From Maricaulis sp048268525 (lineage in GTDB: Bacteria; Pseudomonadota; Alphaproteobacteria; Caulobacterales; Maricaulaceae): a stretch of DNA of 51,159 bases. Shown here one piece after another: positions 17,714 through 25,744 of this stretch (within the stretch, counting starts at the first letter, position 1; each line of letters opens with the position of its first letter). The stretch is taken from NCBI RefSeq assembly GCF_048268525.1, contig NZ_JBLWVH010000025.1:1-51159 (forward strand). The letters run 5' to 3'. Position numbers and translations under genes: made by a program. The notes under the pieces were generated by a model. It was not told where the DNA came from. It was given only the letters and a program-made list of their open reading frames with translations, and ran no database searches.

Positions 17714-18181
17714 ATGACCACACCGACACGCCCGTCACTGAGCCTCGCCGGCTCGATGCGCAATATCCTGGCCTGGCTGGCCGCCGCGGTCGCGTCCGGG
17801 CTGACAGTCGTCATCGGCTTTGCCTTGCTGGCGGTCATCGAGGCGGAAGGCGGCGTCGAGGCCGAGGCCGAATTCCTGCAAGCCCTGATCCCGGCCAGCC
17901 TGTTCATCGGCGGCTATATCGCGATCCTGACCGCCCTCCCGACGGTGATCCTGACCTGGGTCCGGCGCTGGCGCGGCTGGTACGGCCTGCCCGTTCACCT
18001 GCTGATGGGCGCCCTGACCGGCGGCGCCGCCATCCAGGTCTTCGGTATGCCGCTCTCCTACGGCCTGGAAGGCGTGCCGATGACCGGTTTCTTCGCAGCG
18101 ACCGGACTGGTTGGCGGCGGGGTGTATTGGTGGCTGTCGGTGCGGCCCCATCCGCACCCCCCGCTTGCCCCTTTGCCCTGA
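17714..18181 (+). CDS. Membrane protein, third of a tandem paralogous triplet
   Basis: A 155-residue protein with four hydrophobic segments. The segment YIAILTALPTVILTWVRRW and the terminal GGGVYWWLSVRPHP match the corresponding regions of the two upstream genes, so all three come from local duplication followed by divergence. GAAGGGG lies just upstream of the ATG at 17714; an earlier in-frame ATG overlaps the preceding gene. gltX starts 44 bp after the stop and could be cotranscribed. Function unknown. Confidence 0.82.
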   Translation: MTTPTRPSLSLAGSMRNILAWLAAAVASGLTVVIGFALLAVIEAEGGVEAEAEFLQALIPASLFIGGYIAILTALPTVILTWVRRWRGWYGLPVHLLMGALTGGAAIQVFGMPLSYGLEGVPMTGFFAATGLVGGGVYWWLSVRPHPHPPLAPLP

Positions 18182-18225
18182 CAGCGCTAAGCCCTGCGCC
18201 TCAATCTCTGTGAGGCTCCACGTCG

Positions 18226-19563
18226 ATGACCAAAGTCCGTTTTGCGCCCAGCCCGACCGGCAAGCTTCATGTCGGCAATGTTCGCACCGCGATTTTCAAC
18301 TATCTGTTCGCGCGCAAGGCCGGGGGCACTTTTGTGCTGCGCATTGACGATACCGATGTCGAGCGCTCGACCCAGGCCTATGAGGACGGCATTCGCGCCG
18401 ACCTGACCTGGCTGGGCATTTCCTGGGACGAGACCTTCAAGCAGTCGGACCGGTTTGACCGCTATGAGGCCGCCGCCGAGACCTTGAAAGCCAAGGGGCT
18501 GCTCTATCCCTGTTATGAAACCGGCGAGGATCTCGACCGCAAACGCCGCCTGCAAATGGCCAATGGCCGGCCGCCGGTCTATGACCGCGCCGCCCTGGAC
18601 CTGACCGACGCCGAGAAGGCCGCCTTCGAGGCCGAGGGCCGCAAGCCGCATTGGCGTTTCAAGCTGTCAGGCAATCCGGTCCAGTGGGACGACATGGTGC
18701 GTGGACCCGTCTCGATCGAGACGTCGTCGCTGTCTGACCCGATCCTGATCCGCGAGGACGGCTCCTTCCTCTACACCCTGCCCAGCGTGCTGGATGATAT
18801 CGAGTCGGAGATCACCCACATCATCCGCGGCGAGGACCACACCACCAATTCCGGCGCCCAGATCGAGATTTTCGAAGCGCTTGGCGGCAAGGCCCCGATC
18901 TTTGGTCACCAGGCGCTGCTGGTCGGCGCTGATGGCGGCAAGCTGTCCAAGCGGACGGGCTCGCTGGGTATTGCCGATTTGCGTGATGTCGATGGGCTGG
19001 AGCCGATGGCGATCATGTCGCTGCTGGCCCGCATCGGCACCTCGGACCCGGTCGAGGCCTTTGCCGATGTCGAGGGCATTCTGGAAGGCTTTGACCTGGG
19101 CAAGCTGTCCCGCTCGCCGGCCCGCTTTGATGATGAAGAGCTGAAGCGCGTGAATGCCAAGCTGCTGCATGCCATGCCCTATGCCAACGCCCAGCCGAAG
19201 CTGGCCGCGCTTGGGGCCGACAAGGGTGAAGCCGTTTGGGAAGCCGTGCGCCCCAATCTGGACGTCATGGCCGATGCCAAGGCGTGGGCCGTGCTGATCG
19301 ATGGTCCGGTGACGCCGGTGATCGAAGAGGCGGACTATGCCGAAGCCGCCGCGCAGCACCTGCCCGCCGGTGAGCTCGATGGTGACAGCTGGTCGGCCTG
19401 GACCAATGCCCTCAAGGAGGCGACCGGCCGCAAGGGCAAGCAGCTCTTCATGCCGCTGCGCCTGATGCTGACCGGTGAGGCCCGGGGTCCCGAAATGGCA
19501 GTGTTGCTGCCCCTGATCGGTCGCGACAAGGTGCTCAAGCGTCTCGCGGGTGAGGCGGCCTAG
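18226..19563 (+). CDS. gltX: Glutamyl-tRNA synthetase
   Basis: Class I aminoacyl-tRNA synthetase that charges tRNA-Glu (and in many Alphaproteobacteria also tRNA-Gln, later corrected by GatCAB). The 445-residue product starts MTKVRFAPSPTGKLHVGNVR, where PTGKLHVGN is the HIGH-type signature with HVGN, and has the KMSKS-type loop GGKLSKRTGSLG near residue 240. The C-terminal domain from about residue 320 is the anticodon-binding helical region. Alphaproteobacteria often carry two gltX genes; the length and HVGN variant fit the shorter type. No second copy is in the window. It is followed by REPIN-like repeat B. Confidence 0.94.
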   Translation: MTKVRFAPSPTGKLHVGNVRTAIFNYLFARKAGGTFVLRIDDTDVERSTQAYEDGIRADLTWLGISWDETFKQSDRFDRYEAAAETLKAKGLLYPCYETGEDLDRKRRLQMANGRPPVYDRAALDLTDAEKAAFEAEGRKPHWRFKLSGNPVQWDDMVRGPVSIETSSLSDPILIREDGSFLYTLPSVLDDIESEITHIIRGEDHTTNSGAQIEIFEALGGKAPIFGHQALLVGADGGKLSKRTGSLGIADLRDVDGLEPMAIMSLLARIGTSDPVEAFADVEGILEGFDLGKLSRSPARFDDEELKRVNAKLLHAMPYANAQPKLAALGADKGEAVWEAVRPNLDVMADAKAWAVLIDGPVTPVIEEADYAEAAAQHLPAGELDGDSWSAWTNALKEATGRKGKQLFMPLRLMLTGEARGPEMAVLLPLIGRDKVLKRLAGEAA

Positions 19564-19596
19564 CCTTCCGGCTCGGTCAGCGCTTTCACGCGTCTT

Positions 19597-19710
19597 GTCA
19601 TCCCCGCTGAATGTCCGGCGCAGGCCGGACGCAAGGCGGGGACCCAACTATCTGCCACATATAGGTCCCTGACTTCGCCCCGCCTTCGCGGGGCGTTCAT
19701 CAGGGATGAC
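19597..19710 (-). repeat. REPIN-like palindromic repeat, copy B (inverted relative to A)
   Basis: About 114 bp bounded by GTCATCCC and GGGATGAC, made of two inverted modules, 19597-19646 and 19662-19710. The order of the two module types is reversed compared with copy A, and the reverse complement aligns to copy A with only scattered changes. Located directly after gltX; no gene lies inside it. Confidence 0.85.
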
Positions 19711-19773
19711 AACCCGGGCAGGGTTGCGCCGAGCATCCTTGCCCTGACAATTTGACATGTTTTCATTTCACTT

Positions 19774-19822
19774 TGTCAGGTTGTCTTGACTTCTACGCTC
19801 CGTAGTGTCAGGTTGACATGAC
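19774..19822 (+). promoter_or_regulatory. Two direct TGTCAGGTTG-N-C-N-TGAC repeats, probable operator
   Basis: Copies at 19774-19790 (TGTCAGGTTGTCTTGAC) and 19806-19822 (TGTCAGGTTGACATGAC) differ at two positions and start 32 bp apart, close to three helical turns. Each has partial dyad symmetry (TGTCA...TGACa). They sit just upstream of an operon whose last gene is an XRE-type regulator, so autoregulation is a reasonable inference. No clear -35/-10 pair could be fixed. Confidence 0.5.
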
Positions 19823-19850
19823 ACTAAGTCATGCAAAGCTGATGGAGCAA

Positions 19851-20792
19851 ATGATGAAAGCTGGTGGGAACGGAAAGATCAGTATCGGTGCCTGGATCGC
19901 AATTGTGATGGCGAGCGTGGTCGGCGCCATCGGGTCGCAGGCTGACGGGCAGGGGCCCGATCCGGTGATGTCGGCGTCGGTGCAGGTGGAGCGCTTGGGT
20001 TCGCCCGCTGGCCGCGATCTGGTTCTCATTCCTGGCCTGGCAACACCGGGTGAGGTCTGGACCGACACCGTCGCGACCCTTGGCGACAGTGTGGATGCCC
20101 ATGTCGTGACACTGGCAGGGTTCGGCGACGTCCCGGCGGTCCCGCGCGGTGAGGCTGGCGTGGTTGGCAGCGCGGTGGCCGATCTGGCTGCCTGGCTGGA
20201 GGCCGAGAATATCGAAGACGCGGTGCTGGTCGGTCACTCCATGGGTGCACAGATCGCGCTGCAGCTGGCCGCGCAGGCGCCTGATCAGGTAGGCGCGGTT
20301 GTCGTGGTCGACAGCGCCCCCTTCTTTGCTCGCCTGTTCAATCCGGCGATCACGGCGGACCAGGCGTCTGCCTATGCGGCGGGCATGTCGGCGCAGATGG
20401 CAGCAGCACCGCGTGAGCAATTCCTGACCATGTCGCGTCAGGGCCTGCCGGTGCAGTCGATCACGACCGAGGGTCAGGCCCGGGTGATGGGCTGGATGGA
20501 AATGGCCGACCAGGCCGTTGTCAGCGCGGCCATGGGCGAGGTGATGGGCTCGGATTACAGCGCGGTCCTGCCGCAAGTGTCGGTGCCGGTGACGGTGATG
20601 TTCGCCTGGAGCGAGGGATCGCCGATGAGCGCGGAGCAACTCGAATCTGTCTATGCAGGCCAATATGCCGGTCTGGCGCAGGTTGAGCTGATGCGGGTTG
20701 ATGACTCGCGCCATTTCATCATGCTCGACCAGCCGGACCTGTTCCGCTCGGCTCTGGGCGCTGTCATCGGGCGCCCTGAAGGGGAGAATTGA
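19851..20792 (+). CDS. Alpha/beta hydrolase, exported or membrane-anchored
   Basis: Serine hydrolase of about 313 residues. The N-terminus (MMKAGGNGKISIGAWIAIVMASVVGAIGSQ) is a signal peptide or anchor. The fold markers are VLIPGLATPGEVW (oxyanion region), the nucleophile elbow VGHSMGAQIALQ, an acidic residue after VMFAWSEGS, and the catalytic histidine in DDSRHFIMLDQPDLF. Substrate unknown. A start at 19851 is preferred because GGAG lies seven bases upstream; the more upstream ATGs at 19818 and 19842 fall inside the putative operator or lack a ribosome-binding site. The stop is two bases from the next gene's ATG, so it heads a three-gene operon with a membrane protein and an XRE regulator. 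Confidence 0.87.
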   Translation: MMKAGGNGKISIGAWIAIVMASVVGAIGSQADGQGPDPVMSASVQVERLGSPAGRDLVLIPGLATPGEVWTDTVATLGDSVDAHVVTLAGFGDVPAVPRGEAGVVGSAVADLAAWLEAENIEDAVLVGHSMGAQIALQLAAQAPDQVGAVVVVDSAPFFARLFNPAITADQASAYAAGMSAQMAAAPREQFLTMSRQGLPVQSITTEGQARVMGWMEMADQAVVSAAMGEVMGSDYSAVLPQVSVPVTVMFAWSEGSPMSAEQLESVYAGQYAGLAQVELMRVDDSRHFIMLDQPDLFRSALGAVIGRPEGEN

Positions 20793-20794
20793 TC

Positions 20795-21184
20795 ATGGCG
20801 AAGAACGCACGCCTCTACATGATCCGCTTCGGCGGCTCGATGCTGGCCTACATGCTGGTCCTGATCGGCTCGGTGACCTGGCTCGGCGCCAATGAGACCG
20901 GCCCACTGGTCCGCGGCGTTGTCGCGCTGCTGCCGGTCATCCCCGGCCTGTTTGCCCTGTGGGCGGTGATCGTCTTCTATCGCTCGCTGGACGAATTCAA
21001 GCAGCGCATCCTGGCCGAAGCGATGATCATTTCGGCGCTGCTTTTGGGCTTTGGCAGCTTTGCCTATGGCTTTCTGGAAGGGGCGCTTGGCTTGCCGCCC
21101 GTCCCCACGATCTGGATCTTCCCGGCCCTGATCGGTCTGTGGGGTCTGGTTGGCTGTTTCCAGAAATACGTGGTGTACCGGTGA
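20795..21184 (+). CDS. Four-span membrane protein linked to an XRE regulator
   Basis: A 129-residue protein with four hydrophobic segments: about residues 12-30, 41-58, 75-92 and 102-118. A charged stretch FYRSLDEFKQRILAEAM separates spans two and three. This architecture, immediately followed by a small XRE-family regulator, is common in bacteria, where such proteins are annotated as hypothetical; function is unknown. The ATG at 20795 is preceded by GGGGAG; its stop overlaps the GTG of the regulator (GTGA). Confidence 0.85.
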   Translation: MAKNARLYMIRFGGSMLAYMLVLIGSVTWLGANETGPLVRGVVALLPVIPGLFALWAVIVFYRSLDEFKQRILAEAMIISALLLGFGSFAYGFLEGALGLPPVPTIWIFPALIGLWGLVGCFQKYVVYR

Positions 21185-21384
21185 GGAACCGTCTCCGCGT
21201 CCTGCGCGCCGAGCGGCGCTGGAGCCAGGCGGAGCTGGGCGAACGTGTCGGCGTGTCCCGTCAGGCGATCAATGCGGTCGAGACGGGCAAGCACGACCCG
21301 TCTCTCACGCTCGCCTTTGCTCTGGCCGGCGCCTTTGACCTGACTATCGAGGACGTGTTCGACCCGCATGGAGAGGCGGACTGA
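21181..21384 (+). CDS. XRE-family transcriptional regulator, 67 aa
   Basis: A compact helix-turn-helix protein: NRLRVLRAERRWSQAELGER (helices 1-2) and VGVSRQAINAVETGKHDPSL (recognition helix and turn), then an FDLTIEDVF tail, characteristic of the short YgzD/Cro-like regulators that pair with membrane-protein genes. Translation starts at GTG overlapping the previous stop. It probably controls its own operon through the repeated TGTCAGGTTG sites at 19774-19822. Its stop directly abuts the stop of the convergent LOG gene with no intervening base, so no terminator fits between them. Confidence 0.9.
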   Translation: MRNRLRVLRAERRWSQAELGERVGVSRQAINAVETGKHDPSLTLAFALAGAFDLTIEDVFDPHGEAD

Positions 21385-21984
21385 TCAGTCCGCGCTGTCG
21401 GTCCTCGCCGAATCCTGCCTGTCCAGCTGGGAGATGATGCGCTTGATTGCGACCTCTGCGTCGTCAATCAGCTCGACATGATCGGCCAGTGACTGAGGCG
21501 TGAACCCTTCGCGCACCGTGTGGGCGATCAGGTCGATGAAGGGGGCCCAGAAACCGTCCGTGTTGAGGAAGACGATCGGCTTGTCCTGCAGGCCCAGCTG
21601 CTGGCGCGAGATGACGTCGAACACTTCCTCCAGCGTCCCGGTACCGCCGGGCAGGATGATATAGGCGTCACTCTCGGCGATGAGCAGGCTCTTTCGCTCG
21701 CTCATCGTCTCGACGATCTTGATCTCGACGCCGTCAAGATGGCCCTCACGGGCAATCAGGAAGCCGGGAATGATGCCATGCACCGCGCCGCCTTCCGCCG
21801 CGGCTGTCGAGGCGGCGATCCCCATCAGACCGACATCGCCGCCGCCATAAACCAGGCGGCAGCCCGACTGCGCGATCGCGCATCCGACCCCAGCCGCCGC
21901 GCCAGCGTAGGATTGGCGTTCACCCATCCGTGATCCGCAGAAGACACCAATCGACCTTAGTTTTGCCATCGTGACATCACTCAT
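21385..21984 (-). CDS. LOG family protein (cytokinin riboside 5'-monophosphate phosphoribohydrolase type)
   Basis: A 199-residue nucleotide phosphoribohydrolase of the Lonely Guy (TIGR00730) family. Conserved landmarks are IGVFCGSRMG near the start, LVYGGGDVGLMG (residues about 45-56), MSERKSLL and the diagnostic ILPGGTGTLEEVFDVISRQQ, where PGGxGTxxE binds the phosphoribosyl group. Bacterial members often hydrolyse AMP or other nucleotide monophosphates; cytokinin production should not be assumed. The ATG giving MSDVTMAK is used; MAKLRS five codons later is possible. Divergent from the LysM gene. Confidence 0.93.
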   Translation of the reverse strand: MSDVTMAKLRSIGVFCGSRMGERQSYAGAAAGVGCAIAQSGCRLVYGGGDVGLMGIAASTAAAEGGAVHGIIPGFLIAREGHLDGVEIKIVETMSERKSLLIAESDAYIILPGGTGTLEEVFDVISRQQLGLQDKPIVFLNTDGFWAPFIDLIAHTVREGFTPQSLADHVELIDDAEVAIKRIISQLDRQDSARTDSAD

Positions 21985-22104
21985 ATTTGCTTTATCGGAT
22001 CGGGATGCTAATTGCCGAAGGTCGGCGGCGCGAGGATTGCATCCAGTTCTTGAGCGCCGGAGTACATATTCGTACTTTGGCTGATGGATGACAGGAGACA
22101 GGCC

Positions 22105-23115
22105 ATGACCGCCACGCGGTCGTTTATCATCGCTGCAGCCCTTGCCGCGCTGGCGATCGCCGCCGCGCTGGCCTTCATCATGTATCGTCCGGGGCCGGTC
22201 GAGGACAGCGCAGGCGGGCCGGTCGTCGGCAATCCTGTGTCCCCCGCTGGCACGGTCGCAGAGCCCGACCCCAGCGCCGCCATGCTGGCGGCGCCGGTCT
22301 TTGACATCGTTCGGGTCGCGCCGGCCGGCACGGCTGTGATCGCTGGACGCGGCGAACCGGGCGCCTCGATCCGGCTTCTGGCCAATGACGACGTGCTCGA
22401 ATTTGACAGCAGCGATGGTCGCACCGATCACATGCTCATCGATGAGCGTGGCGAGTGGGCGATCATCCTGCAGGACCCGCTGCCATCGGGCGCTGTCGAG
22501 CTGTCCCTGCTGATGACCGCGCAGGACGGACGCGAGCTGCGGTCCGACCAGGTTGTTGTCGTATCCATCCCCGAACAGCGCGGCCCGACGCCGCTGGTCG
22601 TGGTCGGCCGTCCGGGTGAGGCCAGCCGTGTCTGGCAATGCCCGTCCTGCTCCAATTCCGAGATGGGCCCGCTGGTTCTCGAAACTGTCGATTATGACGA
22701 GACCGGTGCGGTCATCTTCTCCGGCCGAGCCGATGCCGGCACCACGGTGCGTATCTTCGCCAATGGTGCCCTGGTCGGTGAAGCCACGGTCGGTCGCAAT
22801 GGCCGCTGGAACCTGCAGGCCGGTGCGCTTCTGGCTCCGGGTGTCTACGACCTTCAGATCGACCAGGTCGACGAGGATGGCCAGGTCAGCGCCGTAATCG
22901 TTCTGCCGTTCGAGCGCGTCGCCGCGGAAGATCTCAACATGGGGCCCAATTCGGTTGTTGTGCAGCCGGGCAATTCGCTCTGGCGCCTGGCCCGGCGCCT
23001 GTATGGCGAAGGTGTGCAATACACCGTCATCTACGAGGCCAATCGCGACCAGATCCGCGACCCCAACCTGATCTATCCCGGACAGGTGCTCGAAGCACCG
23101 GGTGAAGACGGGTAG
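22105..23115 (+). CDS. LysM-domain envelope protein
   Basis: A 336-residue protein with one N-terminal membrane anchor (SFIIAAALAALAIAAALAFI, residues about 5-25) and a large periplasmic part. The middle has two Ig-like/carbohydrate-binding-like beta segments, each containing a RI-x-A-N-G/D-x-LVGE type pattern (IRLLANDDVLEF and VRIFANGALVGEATVG). The C-terminus is a LysM domain, NSVVVQPGNSLWRLARRLYG to IYPGQVLEAP (residues about 283-331), a peptidoglycan-binding module. A GGAGACAGG ribosome-binding site precedes the ATG. Anchored LysM proteins of this shape are common in Alphaproteobacteria, with structural or hydrolase-recruiting roles; no catalytic domain is present. Confidence 0.9.
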   Translation: MTATRSFIIAAALAALAIAAALAFIMYRPGPVEDSAGGPVVGNPVSPAGTVAEPDPSAAMLAAPVFDIVRVAPAGTAVIAGRGEPGASIRLLANDDVLEFDSSDGRTDHMLIDERGEWAIILQDPLPSGAVELSLLMTAQDGRELRSDQVVVVSIPEQRGPTPLVVVGRPGEASRVWQCPSCSNSEMGPLVLETVDYDETGAVIFSGRADAGTTVRIFANGALVGEATVGRNGRWNLQAGALLAPGVYDLQIDQVDEDGQVSAVIVLPFERVAAEDLNMGPNSVVVQPGNSLWRLARRLYGEGVQYTVIYEANRDQIRDPNLIYPGQVLEAPGEDG

Positions 23116-23116
23116 G

Positions 23117-23464
23117 GTGATCGAGCTTCCGCCTGATGACGCTGTTGAATGGGTCGAAGTCGGAAGTGCTTGCGCGACCGAAAACGGCACCGAAAGCGAT
23201 CAAGCGACACTGATCGCGCACGCACGCGAATTTGTCTCGGTCGGTGAAAGGGTATCCGGTCCTCGCTGGCACCACGAACAGCTTTGGCAGGCTTGCCGAT
23301 TGACGGGCCAAGTGATTGTTGACGACGAAGTCTGGCGCTTCGAGGCGGGGTTGAGCGGTGACGGCTGGGTTCAACGAATTGGTGATGGGGCAGAGTCGAA
23401 AGTCCTTTGCTATGATTGTGAAGCGTGGACCGCGCCAGCCGAATGTCGAGGGGCCGCGTGTTAG
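23117..23464 (+). CDS. Uncharacterised 115-aa protein
   Basis: No family recognised. The frame begins with GTG one base after the LysM stop (another GTG 15 bases earlier overlaps that gene). The product is acidic and soluble, VIELPPDDAVEWVEVGSACA..., with a central WHHEQLWQACRLTG, a segment VIVDDEVWRFEAGLSGDGWV of balanced composition, and a cysteine-rich tail (CYDCEAW, ECRGAAC). Its tight coupling to the LysM gene and balanced amino acid use argue for a real gene, but without homologues in view it remains provisional. Confidence 0.5.
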   Translation: MIELPPDDAVEWVEVGSACATENGTESDQATLIAHAREFVSVGERVSGPRWHHEQLWQACRLTGQVIVDDEVWRFEAGLSGDGWVQRIGDGAESKVLCYDCEAWTAPAECRGAAC

Positions 23465-23500
23465 CGCGCAGGCATTCATTCATCTCATGCCAGCCAAGGG

Positions 23501-23582
23501 GCCTCAGGGGTTCAGCCGCGTCAAGGTCGCCTTCGGCGCCGCAACGCGGGCATGCACCTTGACGCGGCAGAACCCCTGAGGC
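23501..23582 (+). repeat. Structured intergenic element, copy 1
   Basis: Outer arms 23501-23527 and 23556-23582 pair over 26 of 27 positions (GCCTCAGGGGTTC... outer part; CGTCAAGGT inner part). The 28-base interior holds two adjacent small hairpins, CGCC-TTC-GGCG and CCGC-AAC-GCGG, then GCATGC. The inner stem end and interior match copies 2 and 3; the outer arm sequence does not. It lies 36 bp after the 115-aa gene. Confidence 0.85.
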
Positions 23583-23652
23583 GAGCTCCCGGCAAGCGTT
23601 GTATGGGGCTCTCTGAGCGACCGCGCGGACTTTCGAATTACGATACTTCACG

Positions 23653-23695
23653 GTCATCCCCCCGGATGCTCGCTGCGCGATCCCCGTGGGATGAC
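23653..23695. repeat. Short palindromic repeat with GTCATCCC/GGGATGAC ends
   Basis: A 43-bp imperfect palindrome with the same terminal octamers as the REPIN-like copies A and B (GTCATCCC ... GGGATGAC) but a shorter, different interior. Probably a degenerate or single-module relative. Together with structured element copy 1 it fills the 328-base gap before the ABC exporter gene. Confidence 0.6.
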
Positions 23696-23792
23696 GCGCG
23701 GTGTGGTGTTTGGATGGGCGGCGATGGTGCCTGCCCGCGGTCGCAGCCTCTCCTCTGGCGCTTGCGTCACCGACGCCCTATCTCTGCCCACA

Positions 23793-25688
23793 ATGAAACC
23801 GACAGCTCCCGATAGCGCGGAAGACGCCAAGCAAGCGCCGCAAGGCTCGCTCGGCAAGACGATGTGGCGGCTATTTGCGTTGCTGGCCTCGCCGGAGATG
23901 GCGAAATGGCGCTTCCGCATGGGGCTGGCGCTGGTCCTGACCATCATTGCCAAGCTGTTCTCGGTGGCGGCGCCGATCCTGTTCGGTGACGGCATCAACC
24001 TGATTGTTGACGCGACGGGCAATGCTCCGGCCTCGCAGGCGGGCCAGATCAGCACCTTGTGGCCGGGCCTGCTGACCACCTTTACCCTGGCTTTCATCGC
24101 CTATGCGGCGGCGCGTTTCCTCTCGGTCGGTGCGCCGCAATTGCGCGACGCCATGTTTGCGCCGGTCAGCCAGGACGCCCAGCGCCTGACCGCCGTACGG
24201 GCATTCGCCCATGTCCAGAGCCTGTCGATCGGCTACCACCAGACCAAGCGCACCGGCGCGCTCCAGCGGATCATCGAGCGCGGCGCCCGCGCCGTTGATT
24301 TCCTGATGCGCTTCCTGATCTTCAACATCGCGCCGACCCTGTTCGAGCTGACCCTGGCGGCGATTGTGCTCAGCGCCAATTACGGCTGGGAATTCGCGGT
24401 CATCGCGGTGGTCACCATCATCATCTACATGGCGCTGACCTGGTCGATGACCGAATGGCGCGTCGGCATACGCCGGCAGATGAATGATGCCGACAATGAA
24501 GCCTCCGCCCGCGCCGTTGACGGGCTGATCAACTTCGAAACCGTGAAAGCCTTTGCCGCCGAAGAGCGCGAGAGCGATGCCTATAATGGCGCGATGAAGC
24601 GCTATGCCGGGGCGGCGGCTAAGTCGCAGTCGTCGCTCGCCCTGCTCAACGGCCTGCAGGCACTGATCATGAATGCCGGCCTGCTGGCGATGGCCCTGAC
24701 GGCCGGCTGGAAGGCGTTCAACGGCGTGCTGGGCGCTGGCGATGTGGCGGCGGTGACGCTGGTGCTGATGAATATCTACCAGCCGCTCAACATCCTTGGC
24801 TGGGCCTATCGCGAGATCAAGCAGGGCGCGGTCGACATGGAGCGGGTCTATGAGACGCTGGCGCTGAAACCCGATGTCGCCGACGCGCCGAACGCCCGCC
24901 CATTGGCCCTTCAGGGCGGTGCGGTGCGCTTTGACGATGTGGGCTTTACCCATGATGGCCGCTCGCGCTCGCTGGGCGGTGTGTCGATGGACATTCCGGC
25001 CGGCAGTTTTGTCGGCATTTGCGGGCCGTCCGGGGCCGGCAAGTCGACCGTGTTGCGCCTGCTGTTCCGCTTTTATGATCCCGAGCAGGGATCGGTCTCG
25101 ATCGACGGCCAGGACCTGCGTTCGATTGCCCAGGCCAGCCTGCGCGATGCGCTGGGCCTGGTGCCGCAGGACGTGGTGCTGTTCAACGACACGCTGCGGG
25201 CCAATGTGATCTATGGCAAGCCGGAAGCCAGCGAGGCCGAGATCGCCGACGTGCTCAAGCGGGCCCATCTCAGCGATTTTGTCGCCGGGCTACCGGACGG
25301 GTTGGAGACACGGGTCGGCGAGCGCGGGCTGAAACTCTCTGGCGGTGAGAAACAGCGGGTCGGTCTGGCCCGGGCGATCCTGAAAGACCCGGCCGTCCTG
25401 ATTCTCGACGAGGCCACCTCGGCGCTCGACAGCCAGACCGAGAGCGAGGTGCAGGCCGCCCTGAGCGAGGCGGCCGCGGGGCGCACCACCATCGCCGTCG
25501 CCCACCGATTGTCGACCATTGCCGGCGCCGACCGGATTTTCGTGCTCGATGCCGGGCGGGTCGCCGAAACCGGCAGCCATGACGAACTCCTCGCTCGCGG
25601 CGGTCTCTACGCCGACATGTGGCGCCGCCAGAGCGAGGCGGTATCCGCCGCTGTGGTCGGCCCTGTAGCGGTTCCGGTCGCCGAATAG
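23793..25688 (+). CDS. Atm1-type ABC exporter (fused permease and ATPase)
   Basis: Half-transporter of about 631 residues that dimerises in the inner membrane. Six spans occupy roughly residues 35-330; the region GALQRIIERGARAVDFLMRF and VDGLINFETVKAFAAEERES is characteristic of Atm1/HMT1/ABCB7 proteins, which export glutathione-linked or iron-sulfur-related compounds and heavy-metal conjugates. The ATPase has Walker A CGPSGAGKST, signature LSGGEKQRVGLARA, Walker B AVLILDEATSALD and switch AHRLST. The glutathione reductase elsewhere in the window is consistent with a glutathione economy. The start at 23793 is the ATG nearest the conserved region; an open frame extends upstream to 23691 and the ribosome-binding site is weak, so the start is uncertain. 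Confidence 0.92.
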   Translation: MKPTAPDSAEDAKQAPQGSLGKTMWRLFALLASPEMAKWRFRMGLALVLTIIAKLFSVAAPILFGDGINLIVDATGNAPASQAGQISTLWPGLLTTFTLAFIAYAAARFLSVGAPQLRDAMFAPVSQDAQRLTAVRAFAHVQSLSIGYHQTKRTGALQRIIERGARAVDFLMRFLIFNIAPTLFELTLAAIVLSANYGWEFAVIAVVTIIIYMALTWSMTEWRVGIRRQMNDADNEASARAVDGLINFETVKAFAAEERESDAYNGAMKRYAGAAAKSQSSLALLNGLQALIMNAGLLAMALTAGWKAFNGVLGAGDVAAVTLVLMNIYQPLNILGWAYREIKQGAVDMERVYETLALKPDVADAPNARPLALQGGAVRFDDVGFTHDGRSRSLGGVSMDIPAGSFVGICGPSGAGKSTVLRLLFRFYDPEQGSVSIDGQDLRSIAQASLRDALGLVPQDVVLFNDTLRANVIYGKPEASEAEIADVLKRAHLSDFVAGLPDGLETRVGERGLKLSGGEKQRVGLARAILKDPAVLILDEATSALDSQTESEVQAALSEAAAGRTTIAVAHRLSTIAGADRIFVLDAGRVAETGSHDELLARGGLYADMWRRQSEAVSAAVVGPVAVPVAE

Positions 25689-25744
25689 ACATTGTCTTTG
25701 CCGTCCGTCTGCCTAGTCTGGCGACAGCAGCGCGGGGGCGTCTC

